From the NCBI GenBank assembly GCA_958450325.1, contig OY288254.1:37023577-37087576 (forward strand): a DNA stretch of 64,000 bases. Direction: 5' to 3'. This stretch comes from Agrostemma githago (Eukaryota > Streptophyta > Magnoliopsida > Caryophyllales > Caryophyllaceae). Positions 33,224 through 43,277 of the stretch are shown piece by piece. How positions within the stretch are numbered: the first letter of the stretch is position 1; every line of letters starts with the position of its first letter. Position numbers and translations under genes: made by a program. Under the pieces are notes generated by a model, which saw nothing but the letters and a program-made list of their open reading frames with translations, ran no database searches and had not been told where the DNA came from.

Positions 33224-35155
33224 ATGCCTAGGAGGGGAGGCGACTTCTATCTCTTTAATCCAGAGCCTGAGAGACTCTTTCGAGCCTTTCGCCAACGGAC
33301 GATTAATCGGGTTAGGATCTCTCAACCAAGTGCAAGCACCACTCATCAAGGGCAAGCCCAAAGAGCCGACTTGAGCATTTCACCTCGAGAGACGGCCGGA
33401 GGGACCTTCATCAATCCCTTCGGTGATTCTTCTCCTAATTCTCCCTCTTCATCTACATCAACACTCTCTACACCCCCATCCTCTCCCTTATATCCAAGGA
33501 TGCCGAAGTTTTCCTCTCACTCCACTTTCACGGAAGATGTCTTGCCGGGACCGAGTGCATTACCGGAAGCCTATACCGGAAATTTTGTGGCCAAGACTCA
33601 ATTTATCCAACTTGTAGAGAGGAGCCCATTTAGTGGTTTGCCCACTGAAGACCCGCACCAACATATGGAGACCTTCTCCGATTATTGCGATGCTATTTCT
33701 CAACCCGGGGTTACACAAGATCAAATTCGATGGGTTTTATTTCCTTTCTCATTAATTGGAAAAGCAAAGCAATGGATCAAGAGTCTAGATCGGGCAACCA
33801 CGGGGATTGATACTTGGAAAAAGCTTGCCTTGGCGTTTTACCAAAAATTTTACCCTCCGGAGAAAACTAATTTGCTTAGGGCCTCCATCACCGGGTTCCA
33901 ACAAAGGGATGAAGAGAGCCTATATGAAGCTTGGGAGCGGTTTAAGTCTTTGGTGAGATCGTGCCCACACCATGGACTCTCACAATGGTTCTTGGTGCAA
34001 CAATTTTGGAATGGCCTTTATGAAGACTCAAGAGCCATCCTTAATATGGGCTCCAATGGTAGGTTTACCGAGGTCGATGATGACCAAACATGGGCGAGAA
34101 TCGAAGAGATGGCGGTGCATAATTCGCAATACTCTAGGCCTAGGAAGGCAAATCGGGGAGGGAGGCACGAGGTTGATGCTATCACTCAATTGAGCATTAA
34201 CCTTGGAGCTCAACTAAAAACGCACATGGAGACTATTGACAAGAAGCTCCAAAGCCACCTCAACCAAGTCCAAGGCTCTAGTTCATCCCACCATCAACCG
34301 ATTCAAGAAGTGAATGCTTTGGGGTTCGCACCTCCTACACCTTACTTTGGGATGTGTGACACTTGTGGAATCGTTGGCCATGACCCTATGAATTGTAGAG
34401 GGAGTATTGAGCAAGTGAACGCCTTTCAAGCGTTCAAGCAAGGTGCTTCTTTCTCTAATCAATACCAAGCTTCCCAACAAGTCCCCCAACAACAAGCGTT
34501 TCACCATCAACAACAACATCGTCCCTATGTTCCACCTCCCTTAAGGGACAACGATCAAAGTTACCAAGGTTATGTGGGTAACCAAAGACCCTTCAACAAT
34601 TTCAAGCAAAATAACCAAGGCAACTTCAACAATAAGCAAGGGTTCCAACAAGGGAACTTCAATCAAGGATATCAAAACCACAACCAAGGGTTTCAAAATC
34701 ACAATCAAGGAAATTCTCATGGGTTCCAAGGGAACCGTCAACAAGCAACTCACAATCAACAACAACAAAGCAAGCCTAGGAGCCGGTCTCCTATCCACAA
34801 TTACGGTACCCCATTAGCCCTCACCGATACTCCGCATAATCCATCATCTCCACCACGTGATTTTGACATACAAAAGACTATGATGGATTTGCAAAAGAGC
34901 AATCAAGAAGTGAAGAACAATCAAATGGACATGTCAAGAAACCATCAAGAGCTCTTTACTTATGTTCGAGGGGAAAACGCTATGAGAGATACCCGGATGA
35001 CGATACTCGAGAATCAAATAGCTCAACTTGCATCGGGAAGTTCCTCAAGGCAAAAGGGACAATTACCTTCTCAAGGCCAAGCATCGTCATGTGAGCATGT
35101 AAATGCCATCACCACGAGGAGAGGTACATCCTATGACCCCCCCTCCATTCCCTAA
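33224..35155 (+). CDS. Gag of element B (Athila lineage)
   Basis: 643 codons from ATG 33224. The N-terminus RRGGDFYLFNPEPERLFRAF is Athila-like. A Ser/Pro-rich linker follows (residues 60-95). The capsid-type Gag domain spans about 115-300 (FSLIGKAKQWIKSLDR, DTWKKLALAFYQKFYPPEKT, ESLYEAWERFKSLVRSCPHH). A CCHC zinc knuckle is at C378-C391 (CDTCGIVGHDPMNC). A long Asn/Gln-rich, prion-like stretch (about 400-530) and a coiled coil (NQEVKNNQMDMSRNHQELF) follow. The product would form particles and bind RNA. The frame ends at 35155, just after a run of seven C (35137-35143), beyond which the protease frame takes over. Confidence 0.9.
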   Translation: MPRRGGDFYLFNPEPERLFRAFRQRTINRVRISQPSASTTHQGQAQRADLSISPRETAGGTFINPFGDSSPNSPSSSTSTLSTPPSSPLYPRMPKFSSHSTFTEDVLPGPSALPEAYTGNFVAKTQFIQLVERSPFSGLPTEDPHQHMETFSDYCDAISQPGVTQDQIRWVLFPFSLIGKAKQWIKSLDRATTGIDTWKKLALAFYQKFYPPEKTNLLRASITGFQQRDEESLYEAWERFKSLVRSCPHHGLSQWFLVQQFWNGLYEDSRAILNMGSNGRFTEVDDDQTWARIEEMAVHNSQYSRPRKANRGGRHEVDAITQLSINLGAQLKTHMETIDKKLQSHLNQVQGSSSSHHQPIQEVNALGFAPPTPYFGMCDTCGIVGHDPMNCRGSIEQVNAFQAFKQGASFSNQYQASQQVPQQQAFHHQQQHRPYVPPPLRDNDQSYQGYVGNQRPFNNFKQNNQGNFNNKQGFQQGNFNQGYQNHNQGFQNHNQGNSHGFQGNRQQATHNQQQQSKPRSRSPIHNYGTPLALTDTPHNPSSPPRDFDIQKTMMDLQKSNQEVKNNQMDMSRNHQELFTYVRGENAMRDTRMTILENQIAQLASGSSSRQKGQLPSQGQASSCEHVNAITTRRGTSYDPPSIP

Positions 35156-36434
35156 TGATCAAGAGCCAATGCATGAACCAACGAAGAAATTGGCATCTCC
35201 AAGTCAAGAAGACTCAAGCTTTGATCGTCCAATTGAGGAACAAGTCTTAAGGGAGGTCGAGAAGCCCCAAAAAGACAACCCTCCACCACCTAAAGAGAAA
35301 GAAAAAGGCAAAGGGAAAGTGTCGTTTGAGAAGTCTATCCCCATGGAGCAAAACAAGTACCAAGTGCAATTGCCTTACCCATCAAGGCAAATGAAGAGTA
35401 AGGAAGACTCTCAATATGACAAATTCCTTAACATCATGAAGAAGTTGGATGTCAATGTCCCATTCACCGAGTTACTTACCCAAATCCCGGCATACGGAAA
35501 ATTCATGCGGGAAATCCTAGCAAGGAAAAGATCTATCGACAAGGAAGAGACGGTAGCGTTCACGAGGGTGGTGAGCGAGCTCATTCAAGGGTCCACGCTT
35601 CCGAAGTTGAAAGATCCGGGTAGTTTCTCAATCCCTTGCACCATTGGCAATTTTATGATCAACAATGCATTATGTGACTTGGGTGCGAGTGTAAGCGTCA
35701 TTCCCTACACTATTTGTTGCCGACTCGGGATGAAGGAGTTGAAATGCACATCCATTACGCTCCGAATGGCCGACAAGTCTATTAACCGACCATTGGGAAT
35801 GCTTGAGGATGTGCCGGTGCGAATAGGGAAATTCTTCATTCCGGTCGACTTCATTGTGCTCGATATGCCGGAAGATGCAAGCACTCCCATTATTCTTGGG
35901 CGCCCATTTCTACACTCCGCCGGTGCCATGATCGATGTGAAGAGGGGTAAGATCACATTTGAGTTGGGCGAGGAAAAGATAGTGTTCGACCTCCAAGGCA
36001 ACACTCCACCCACTAGTGATGAAACGTGTAAAATGATCCATACCACGGAAGACATCGATCGAGGGAGAGAAACGGGACAAAGCTTGAAGAAGTACTCCTA
36101 TGTACTTGAGGACTCCGATAGTGAGGAAGATGAGTGCCCGAATCACGGGCTTGGTGACAAGTTGCTGAGTGAAGAAAGTGATGAGCCGTCCTTGGGACCG
36201 CATGAGGACCGGTGGACATTTGGGCATATCCCAAAAGACCGAAAGTACAAGTTCAAGCCATTGAACTTGGAAGATCGGGATGCCCCGGCAACGTCTAGGC
36301 AAGGCCATGAGGAGCCTTGGTTTGTGGATGGCTATATTTCGAGCATGATTGAAGACATCTCTAGGGCCTTCGACTTGTTCTTACGTGCCCTTGATGGAGA
36401 TGGAGTCGGTTGGAGAGTTGATGAAAAAGAATGA
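35103..36434 (+). CDS. Aspartic protease ORF of element B
   Basis: 443 codons in the frame next to Gag; the ATG at 35103 is probably not a real start, because Gag and protease are one ORF in related elements. Residues 124-140 (LLTQIPAYGKFMREIL) and 171-200 (DPGSFSIPCT ... CDLGASVSVI) are the Athila protease region, with the catalytic motif D192-L-G-A-S. ILGRPFLHSAGAMIDVKRGK follows. The C-terminal 130 residues are acidic, ending in AFDLFLRALDGDG, which recurs at the end of element C's second ORF. It would mature Gag. There is no RT downstream. It overlaps Gag by 53 bp; switching frame at the C-run would be needed for fusion. Confidence 0.85.
   Translation: MPSPRGEVHPMTPPPFPNDQEPMHEPTKKLASPSQEDSSFDRPIEEQVLREVEKPQKDNPPPPKEKEKGKGKVSFEKSIPMEQNKYQVQLPYPSRQMKSKEDSQYDKFLNIMKKLDVNVPFTELLTQIPAYGKFMREILARKRSIDKEETVAFTRVVSELIQGSTLPKLKDPGSFSIPCTIGNFMINNALCDLGASVSVIPYTICCRLGMKELKCTSITLRMADKSINRPLGMLEDVPVRIGKFFIPVDFIVLDMPEDASTPIILGRPFLHSAGAMIDVKRGKITFELGEEKIVFDLQGNTPPTSDETCKMIHTTEDIDRGRETGQSLKKYSYVLEDSDSEEDECPNHGLGDKLLSEESDEPSLGPHEDRWTFGHIPKDRKYKFKPLNLEDRDAPATSRQGHEEPWFVDGYISSMIEDISRAFDLFLRALDGDGVGWRVDEKE
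35137..35143 (+). other. Seven-C run where the Gag and protease frames meet
   Basis: Gag frame stays open only 12 bases beyond this run, while the protease frame is open across it. A one-base length change here would fuse or separate the two ORFs. It may be a mutation, a sequencing artefact or a frameshift signal. Confidence 0.6.
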
Positions 36435-36717
36435 AGATCTGCACCACCTTGGTTTGACGGAGTTCCACAAGAACCGTCGCATTGTGTATATTTCTTACTC
36501 TTAGTTAGTTTGATTTTGGTGATATTCTTGTTGTTTAGACTTTTTGATGAGAGTTGTGAGGGAGAGAATTTTATGTGTGCTTGAGTTTTCTTGATAGGTG
36601 AAGTTGATTTGAGCCCTAGAAAGGGTAGATTGTTGATAAGGCTTGGTTTGTGAGCGAGGAAGTCGGTTTTTGAAGCTTGTATCAAGCTTTTGGGTTCATG
36701 GAAGGTGAAGATGAAGA

Positions 36718-36870
36718 ATCCCGATCGGGAAAGCCTTATCCCGATCGGGAATGTTGATGCCAAGAATTCGGACTCACTGGAAGGTGATCCCGATCGGGAA
36801 CACAAAATCCCAATCGGGAATTCACATAATCCCGATCGGGAATTCCCTTCCCGACCGGGAATGTCCTCTT
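36718..36870. promoter_or_regulatory. Internal TCCCGATCGGGA palindrome cluster (element B)
   Basis: Six CCCGATCGGGA-type sites (two with one change) lie downstream of the protease stop, outside the LTR. The counterpart in C is at 44178-44365. Function unknown. Confidence 0.6.
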
Positions 36871-37237
36871 CCCCATTTTGAGTCTTTTTCCTAGGCATTT
36901 GATTCCACCCATCCATAATACCCCCTCCCAACCTCCCTACTCCACTCTACTCCTATCACATGACCATACACCTCACCTTACATCGAAACCGACACACCCC
37001 TTACACCATTACTACCCCGACCGTGAGCTCTTGAATATGAAGCGAGATGGCAACTATGGAGACAAGCAACAAGGCCCTCATGATCATCGAGACGATGGAG
37101 CAAGTGAGTTACTAGCCGCTCGGTTTGGGTAACTATCCTTCCTTTTCCGTCTATTATCGCTTGCCTTTCCTTGTTTGCCCCCTTCCCTCGAGTCATGGAG
37201 TCTTAGTGGCCTTCGAGGCCCTAGTATGGTTGCTCCC

Positions 37238-37460
37238 GACTCTCGACGACGTGATTACATCGAGAGTCCATCGAAAACTCCAAATTTACAAGATTTTCAC
37301 CGCTTTTTAGGAATTAGACGGATTTAGGCGAAATCCGGGCTAGGTGACTTGATTACACCTAGCCCTCCCCTCCCATTTCCTTTTATTTCCTTCTTTTTAT
37401 TTTCTTCCCCCATCCATATCTTTTTCTTGTCTCGGCCCACGGTGACTTGACTACACCCCG
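37238..37460 (+). ncRNA. Putative array of RNA hairpins in the 3' region of B
   Basis: GACTCTCGA (37238-37246) pairs with TCGAGAGTC (37260-37268) around a loop with ACGTGATTACA. GGGCTAGGTG (37337-37346) pairs perfectly with CACCTAGCCC (37356-37365) around ACTTGATTA. GGTGACTTGACTACACCCCG at 37441-37460 is a third copy of the loop word. Element C keeps the second hairpin exactly (44870-44898) and has relatives of the others. A structured cis-acting RNA is inferred, not a separate transcript. Confidence 0.45.
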
Positions 37461-37588
37461 GACGGACACATTCTACCCTTTTCTTCAACTTATTTTTGAT
37501 TCTTAGCTTTATTTTCGTAGTTTCTCTTCTTTTTCTTTTGTCTCTCCGACACTACGATTGAGCATATGAGGACATTGCTCGATTTAAG

Positions 37589-37601
37589 TGTGGGGGAGCG
37601 A
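37589..37601 (+). other. Internal polypurine-tract-like site (element B)
   Basis: TTTAAGTGTGGGGGAG around this position repeats the purine tract beside the 3' LTR (TTAAGTGTGGGGGAG, 39348-39362), about 1.76 kb upstream of it. C has the same at 45115-45131. Confidence 0.6.
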
Positions 37602-38485
37602 TATTCTATCGTAGCTTGTTTTACTTTCTTATTTTATCGAAAAATCTTGAAAAAAAATCCTAAAAGTTTGAAAAAATTTCACAAAATCCAAAAAGATTTT
37701 TCCTTTTGTATGTTCTACTTTTGGGTCTTTGTGTAGTATATTTGTTTTGTATTGTGTTTGTTTTGCCTCCCTGTTCCTTATAGGTTGCTTAATCACCATT
37801 GCTTGGAAAGCTTTGAAGACATTCGGTAACATCTTCTATCCCTTTCTCCCTCTTTATATATTCTTGTGAAGTTTGGAGAAAGTTTTGTGAAGGTGTGCTC
37901 GGGTGGAGCTTGTACTTGCTTGTGGTTGATTTGGTGATTTGCTTGGAAGCTAGGGGTGGTGTTTGTGTTGTTTATATGTTTGTTGTGTTTTGTTTCTTGT
38001 TTTGTTACTTTTACTTCTTTTTTCTTTCGTTCGTCTATATCTTGTCTTCATTTCTGTTGTGTTGTGTTGAGTTATGTGTCGTGTGCGTAAATGTTTTCGA
38101 AAACCCGGTTTAGAGGCTAGTGTGTGAGTGCTTACTTTCCCCTTCTAGTAGTATAAATCGAGTCTTGGACTTTACTCTAGTAGAATGACCCTAAATCAAT
38201 GATTTCGTTGGTCCTTTACCTTGAGTCCACCTTTCTTACTAGGGATTTACTACGGGATTTGCACCTTTGACCATTATGACCACCCACGGTGTGAATAGGC
38301 CTTGGTTACCGAGTCTCGTCCTTTAGGTGACCGTGTTTAGGATTGTTTTGACTAGTCCAAGTTCTCCACTTTTTGTGGGTTAGAAGGGAAGGGCCCGTCC
38401 CGACTCACCCATTTACCTACCTTCTGCGCATATCCGCTCAATAAAAATGCAACTTGACGATTCCTCTCTTTCTTATCATACAAGG

Positions 38486-38700
38486 AGATGCCAAAAAATG
38501 CCAAATCTTGCCAAAATGGGCAAAGAAAAGAAAATGAAAGAAAGAAAAGAAATGAAGAAAAAGAAAAGGCACAAAAGCCAAAAACAAAGTAGAAAAGAAG
38601 AAAAAAAAGAGTTGGCATGGAAAAACAAAGCAAAAATGCAAAAGAAAAGAGAAAATGCCAAAAGAAAATCATCTCACAAAAATAACTCCTACCTCTCAAA
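38486..38700 (+). repeat. A-rich, AAAG/AAAA low-complexity tract (element B)
   Basis: Purine-rich sequence of AAAG, GAAAA and AATGCCAAAA words. It has a counterpart at 45985-46200 in C. It gives Lys-rich frames by composition only. Confidence 0.7.
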
Positions 38701-39349
38701 ATAAGCCTTTTTCCGACTTTTGCCGTGAAGAGCCTACCAAAGGACCGAGTCCCGAGCAAGGATGATAGCGGCATTAGTCGGTCTTCCCTCATTTTGCATA
38801 TTTTCACCTTTTTAGTTGGACTAGTTAGGCGGTTTTAGCCATGGGAAGACCCTCTCGGCTCACGCTAAAGGGGGCGGGGTCTCACTTACCTACAGTGTCG
38901 ACTAACACCGTGGTTCATCACTTTCCATCTCCGCCGATCGTCCCGTAGTAAGCTTTTAGAAAGTTAGGAGGACCTAGGTAAGTTACCAACGTTTTTATTG
39001 CTTTGTCGTCATACTATTAGGGTTTAGTCCACCTTGGTTTGTATTGCTAGCTTGGGAACGTTGTCGCTTACCTTGAATCCTAAACCGGTGTTTCATTCAC
39101 CGCTTTTAGAGGGAAGCGGTATTTGTTTTGTTTTGGGTGCAACCGATTATGTGTTTGTGTGTGTGTTTGTTTGTTTATGTGTTTTGTGTCCGGTTGCATC
39201 CACAGTTTTGTCGCAAGACCCAACTTGCCTTGCGGAGTGCACTTGTCCTCTAAGTGCACTCGCGTGAGTTGAAGGGGCGTGGGGTGCGCTAATACCCGCT
39301 CGGTTAGTTTAGTAGTTAGTATGTGCTTACTCGAGGGCGAGTAAGGGTT

Positions 39350-39363
39350 AAGTGTGGGGGAGT
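39350..39363 (+). other. Polypurine tract of element B
   Basis: AAGTGTGGGGGAGT immediately precedes the 3' LTR start TGATAGTTGTCG. Confidence 0.85.
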
Positions 39364-40966
39364 TGATAGTTGTCGTTTGTAGTGCCTATTCTGTAGTGTT
39401 TTGGTCCCATTTTCCTTGTGGAACCGCTCCTTTGGAGCGGTCTATGGGCTTCTTATGTTTCCTTTAGCTCGTTTCAGGTTCCCGAGACCGTTCATGAAGA
39501 GTTGGAGTGATTCCGACTCAATACATATGCATTTTGGAGCCAACAAAGCTAAGGAACGATGACTCGATGCCTTGGAATCGACCCCGAGACCTTGGGACCC
39601 AATCCCGAGCCTCCGAGACCCGATCCCGAGTCCCGAGAATCGATGAGAAGGCCATGAGAACCAAGGGGGGACCTAAAAGTTCATATTGGAGGCCTACAAG
39701 ACTATTCCCGATCGGGTATGGCCTCATCCCGATCGGGAATAAAGAGGAAAGCAAGGAGCGGCTACTGTGGGGTGTTCCCGATCGGGAGCATAAAATCCCG
39801 ATCGGGATTCTCCACTTTCCCGATCGGGATTTCCTTTCCCGATCGGGATTGTCCCAGTTCAGCCCGTGTTCATTTCCTTTCAATTCCTTTCATTCTTAAA
39901 CCCTTTATATACCCTTCTCTTGGGAGAGGACGAGCACTTATCATACCCTAGAGTAGTTTAAGCCCCAAAAACCCTAGATTGATTCTCACTCATTAGCTTT
40001 AATCTTCTCTTAATTTTAGTTAATCTTTAGTTAATCCTTTGTAATTAGTGCTTGTATTAAGGGATTCTTGGAGATTGTCTCAAGCTTGACAACCTTGGGA
40101 TTGTATTTGGGTTTCTCATTAATGCAAGATTGTTCCTTTTCTTCATCTAGTGTTGGTATAATCCTTTCTCATCCTTGTTCTTTGTTATTTATACAAGTTT
40201 GAATCTTTTCTTAGTGTTATTGTTATTGTTCTTGTTTGGATTTATCATTATGGATGTTTGGATGTTTGTCTTAGTTTCTCCTTTGATGTTATCCTTCCTT
40301 TTATCATGAGTGAGTAGTCTTCTTGTGGGGTTAGTAGGGGGATTAGGGGTAGATTATGGATAATTAGGGTTGATTAAGGGGAAAGGGTGAATCTTTGTTG
40401 CTAGTCACATTGTGAGCACTCCATGTGTTTGTTGTTATGCTTGTATGAGTTGTAGTGGCCATGCTTCCCATGCTTGTATTCATCTTCTCATTGATTGTTT
40501 ATTTTGTGGAAATGTTGAGAATAATCGTAGTTGCGAGAGCACAGATTAGGGTCTAAGTTGCGAGAGCCCGGACCCACCTTGACATCGGTTTAAGTTGCGA
40601 AAGCCCGGACCGACTCTAGACACTAGGAGACATCCATACCCTTGATCACCCCAATTACCCTTCTACCTCTATGAACCCGACCTACCCTACTTCTTTCCAT
40701 ATTTGAGTTCACCGTTTTAGTTAGATATCGCTCTTCTAGTTTATTCCTTAGTTCGCTCATTAGTCTAGTTCTTACTCCTCCTCCTCAATTGTTTCCTTTT
40801 ATAGCTTTCTTTGTGTTTGTTCGTGTGGCTTAGCCTAGTTTTAGTGGACCTAGTCTAGACCTTACTCTACCGTCCCTGTGGATATCGACCCTACTTGCCC
40901 TAGCTACCCACTAGGAATAGTCGGTTTATTATTGACGGTTGGACTCACGGCAAATCCTTACCATCA
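39364..40966 (+). mobile_element. 3' LTR of element B (1603 bp)
   Basis: Same length as the 5' LTR, with about eight substitutions seen by eye. Palindrome cluster at 39704-39852, TATA box at 39906-39911. The TSD CCTAC follows at 40967-40971. No gene is present. Confidence 0.93.
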
Positions 40967-40971
40967 CCTAC

Positions 40972-42250
40972 AAGGCTCATCCCGTTCGGGATGGCCTCAT
41001 CCCGTTCGGGATGAGGTGCACAAACAAGGAGGTTACTGACCAGGGTCCATCCCGATCGGGAGCATGGCTTCCCGACCGGGACCATCCCGTCTCGGCTGGG
41101 ACGGCCTAGCTGTAACCCGCGCTTGTTTTCTTTCTTCTCCCTTCCATTTGTAACCCTATATATACTCTTCCCTTGTTATGTAAAGCTTATGCACTTGATT
41201 ACCCATTAAACCCTAGACTACTTTAGGTTAGGTTAGATTAGATTAGTGTAGATTAGTCGGTAATTAGTCCTTAATCTTAGTTTACTCTTGTATTATTGGA
41301 TTTCTTGAAGAATCCATCCAAGATTGACAATCTTGGTGGAATTATTTGGGTTTTCTTCTATGCAAGTGTTCTCCTTTTCCATTTCCTTTGTAGTTTGGTA
41401 CAATTTTCTTCTCCTTTTACTCTTAATCCTTTATTGTTATTCAAGTTCTCATCTTTATTCATTGTTTGTTGTTTATCCTTGTTTTCCATTATGTATGTGT
41501 TGGATTCTTATGTTGATTCCTCTTGTTCTTGTTAGTTGTAGTTTGATTATGTTTGAGTAGATTCTTGCTAGGGTTAGTAGGGTGATTTGGGTGTTAATTG
41601 GGTGATTAAGGGATTGTTGGAGATGTTGGTGGAAGATTTGGGTTTCCTCTTGGTTTGATGCATATTACATGCTTGTTGAAATGCTTGAATGACTAGTAGT
41701 TGCAAATACTTGTTTTTCTTGCCTTTTCTCTTGTGGGTGATAGTTTGTTTGTGGGTTTGGTTCCCTCACTACGTAGCGAGAGCCCGGTGAGGACGACCCC
41801 TAGGTCGGTCTACGTAGCGAGAGCCCGGATGCGACCTAGGCCACTATAGCGCGCTAGTAACCCCGTTTGTCATGTGTATCGCCAAGGTGGGTTTTAGGTG
41901 GAACCTCTAGGTCGGTCTACGTAGCGAGAGCCCGGACCTCACCTAGATTACCCTACTACTCCCTTCACTCTAGTTCTTCCTCGACCATTCCGTTACCCCC
42001 TTTGACCCCGACCTAATCCTATCCCGTTTTCCTTGTTTGTTTCTCCGTTACCTTAGTCATAGTCTAGTTTTCTCCCCTTCTTATCATTGTTTAGTTTAGC
42101 TTAGCTCGTTGACTTAGTCTCGTATTTAGGCGACCTTAGTCTAGACGCCTCTTACCGTCCTCGTGGATTCGACCCGACTTACCCTAGCTACCCACTAGGT
42201 CTAGCCGGTTATATTATTGACGGTTGGGACGTGACGAATCCCTTCCATCA
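40972..42250 (+). mobile_element. 5' LTR of C, second part
   Basis: It resumes element C after B. CATCCCGTTCGGGATG and CCCGATCGGGA palindromes lie at 40978-41095, then TATATATA at 41157-41164. Three CTACGTAGCGAGAGCCCGG words lie at 41770-41937. It ends in CCATCA at 42250. Relative to the 3' LTR it lacks a 21-bp CCCGACCGGGAC-type unit. No gene is present. Confidence 0.9.
41770..41937 (+). repeat. Triplicated TACGTAGCGAGAGCCCGG word, 5' LTR of C
   Basis: Three copies of ACGTAGCGAGAGCCCGG, two preceded by CTAGGTCGGTCT. The 3' LTR has them at 48033-48200. They correspond to the GCGAGAGCCCGG triplet of B's LTR. Confidence 0.75.
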
Positions 42251-42253
42251 ATT

Positions 42254-42271
42254 TGGCGCCGTTGCCGGGGA
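42254..42271 (+). other. Primer-binding site, tRNA-Asp type (element C)
   Basis: TGGCGCCGTTGCCGGGGA, identical to B's site and at the same distance from the LTR. Confidence 0.9.
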
Positions 42272-42551
42272 CGGTGCTAGTTTGGACTTTGTTTTCCTAG
42301 TTGCTTGACTTAGTCTTTGTGTTTGTGTTTTTCTTTTCCTTTTTTGTTACTTTGCTTCTTGTGTGTGTGTGGTTTATTTCTCTCTTGTCTAGTGCCCAAA
42401 AAGCACTAGACTTCTCACGTTTATTCTTAGTCTACAGTTTGTGCTTAGAGGTGGTGACTATCTTCTTCTTGCAACTCAGAGCCGCTTTAACGGACGGTTG
42501 CTAGGATGAGTGGTTTCCAACCGGGTATGAGCTACGATTTTTCGAGCGAGC
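42272..42551 (+). mobile_element. Leader and gag-start relic of element C
   Basis: No intact gene. Around 42440-42505 sequence equivalent to the start of B's gag can be recognised (GAGGTGGTGACTAT..., CAGAGCCGCTTTAACGGACG), but the frame is lost and the capsid-coding part of gag is missing. The next ORF begins at 42552. Confidence 0.5.
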
Positions 42552-43271
42552 ATGGGGTTTGATCTAAACTCCCCACACATGGAAGCCGATATGAGCTACC
42601 CCTCTTCTTCTTTGAACCAAAGCTATGACATGACGTCCCCCTACCATAATCAAGCTTCTTGGGGTAATCAAGACGGGTATGATCCTCAAGAATATGGATA
42701 TGGCGACCAACAAGTGAATGACTATCAATCCTACGATCATGGTGGTTGCTACTCGAGTTATGATTGTGACCCCACCATGTACACTCAAGATTCACCTTGT
42801 GGAAGCCAATACCCCCAAAACCCACAATATTACCCTCCACCCCAACCACAATATGAACCCTATGACCCACAATACTACCAACCACCCCAACCTTGCTACC
42901 AACAATATGATGCCCCACCCCTTGGGCATCATCAAGATTATCAAGGACCTTTACAAGACCCCAATGACCACCAATCGTCGAACATGGAGTTGTATCAATC
43001 GATTCTTCAATTGCAAAGGAGCACACAAGAAATGGCCATTCAAATGCAAAAAGAGCAAGATGAATTCATGGCCCGATTTCGAAGGGAAAACGAGGCGAGG
43101 AATGCTCGATTAAATGTAATAGCGGTTAAAACCGTAATGCTTTTATCCCGAACATCACAATTAGATGAAGGGTGCCCACCTGAGAAAGGGGAGCAACCTA
43201 GCCATGAAGTCGTCGATGTAGTTCCCTTTAGAGGAGAAATTTGCCTTGAAGAACCTCAATCGTCTACCTAA
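42552..43271 (+). CDS. Tyr/Pro/Gln-rich protein of element C, Gag-tail-like
   Basis: 239 codons. The first 150 residues are low complexity, rich in Tyr, Pro, Gln and Asp (NPQYYPPPQPQYEPYDPQYY). Residues 158-205 form a predicted coiled coil (QRSTQEMAIQMQKEQDEFMA), similar in place and style to the coiled coil near the end of B's Gag. There is no capsid domain, no zinc knuckle and no enzyme motif. An earlier in-frame start is not evident. It ends at TAA 43269, beyond which the same frame continues. I do not recognise it beyond the likeness to the Gag C-terminus. Confidence 0.6.
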   Translation: MGFDLNSPHMEADMSYPSSSLNQSYDMTSPYHNQASWGNQDGYDPQEYGYGDQQVNDYQSYDHGGCYSSYDCDPTMYTQDSPCGSQYPQNPQYYPPPQPQYEPYDPQYYQPPQPCYQQYDAPPLGHHQDYQGPLQDPNDHQSSNMELYQSILQLQRSTQEMAIQMQKEQDEFMARFRRENEARNARLNVIAVKTVMLLSRTSQLDEGCPPEKGEQPSHEVVDVVPFRGEICLEEPQSST

Positions 43272-43277
43272 AAAGAG

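Larger units (their letters stand above)
36435..39349 (+). mobile_element. Long 3' non-coding region of element B
   Basis: No pol gene is present. It is colinear with 43854-46868 of element C. In order: a palindrome cluster (36718-36870), a hairpin array (37238-37460), a polypurine-like GTGTGGGGGAGCG (37589-37601), T-rich spacers, an A-rich, AAAG-rich tract (38486-38700), and the end leading to the polypurine tract. Short open frames are compositional. Conservation with C without a protein suggests RNA signals. Confidence 0.7.
31387..40966 (+). mobile_element. Element B: forward, Athila-like gag-protease element
   Basis: CCTAC flanks it at 31382-31386 and 40967-40971. The two LTRs (31387-32989 and 39364-40966) are both 1603 bp, and I count about 8 differences (roughly 0.5%), the youngest insertion by this measure. 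PBS is at 32993-33010 and the polypurine tract at 39350-39363. Gag and protease ORFs are followed by 2.9 kb without RT or integrase, so it is non-autonomous. Confidence 0.93.

Noticed and set aside
38447..38704. Lys-rich frames in A-rich tracts of B (and 45982-46281 in C)
   Set aside because: Compositional; both strands are open for the same reason.
42301..42504. 67-codon frame before C's ORF
   Set aside because: Mostly hydrophobic T-rich leader; it only overlaps the decayed gag start and has no conserved counterpart in B in that frame.
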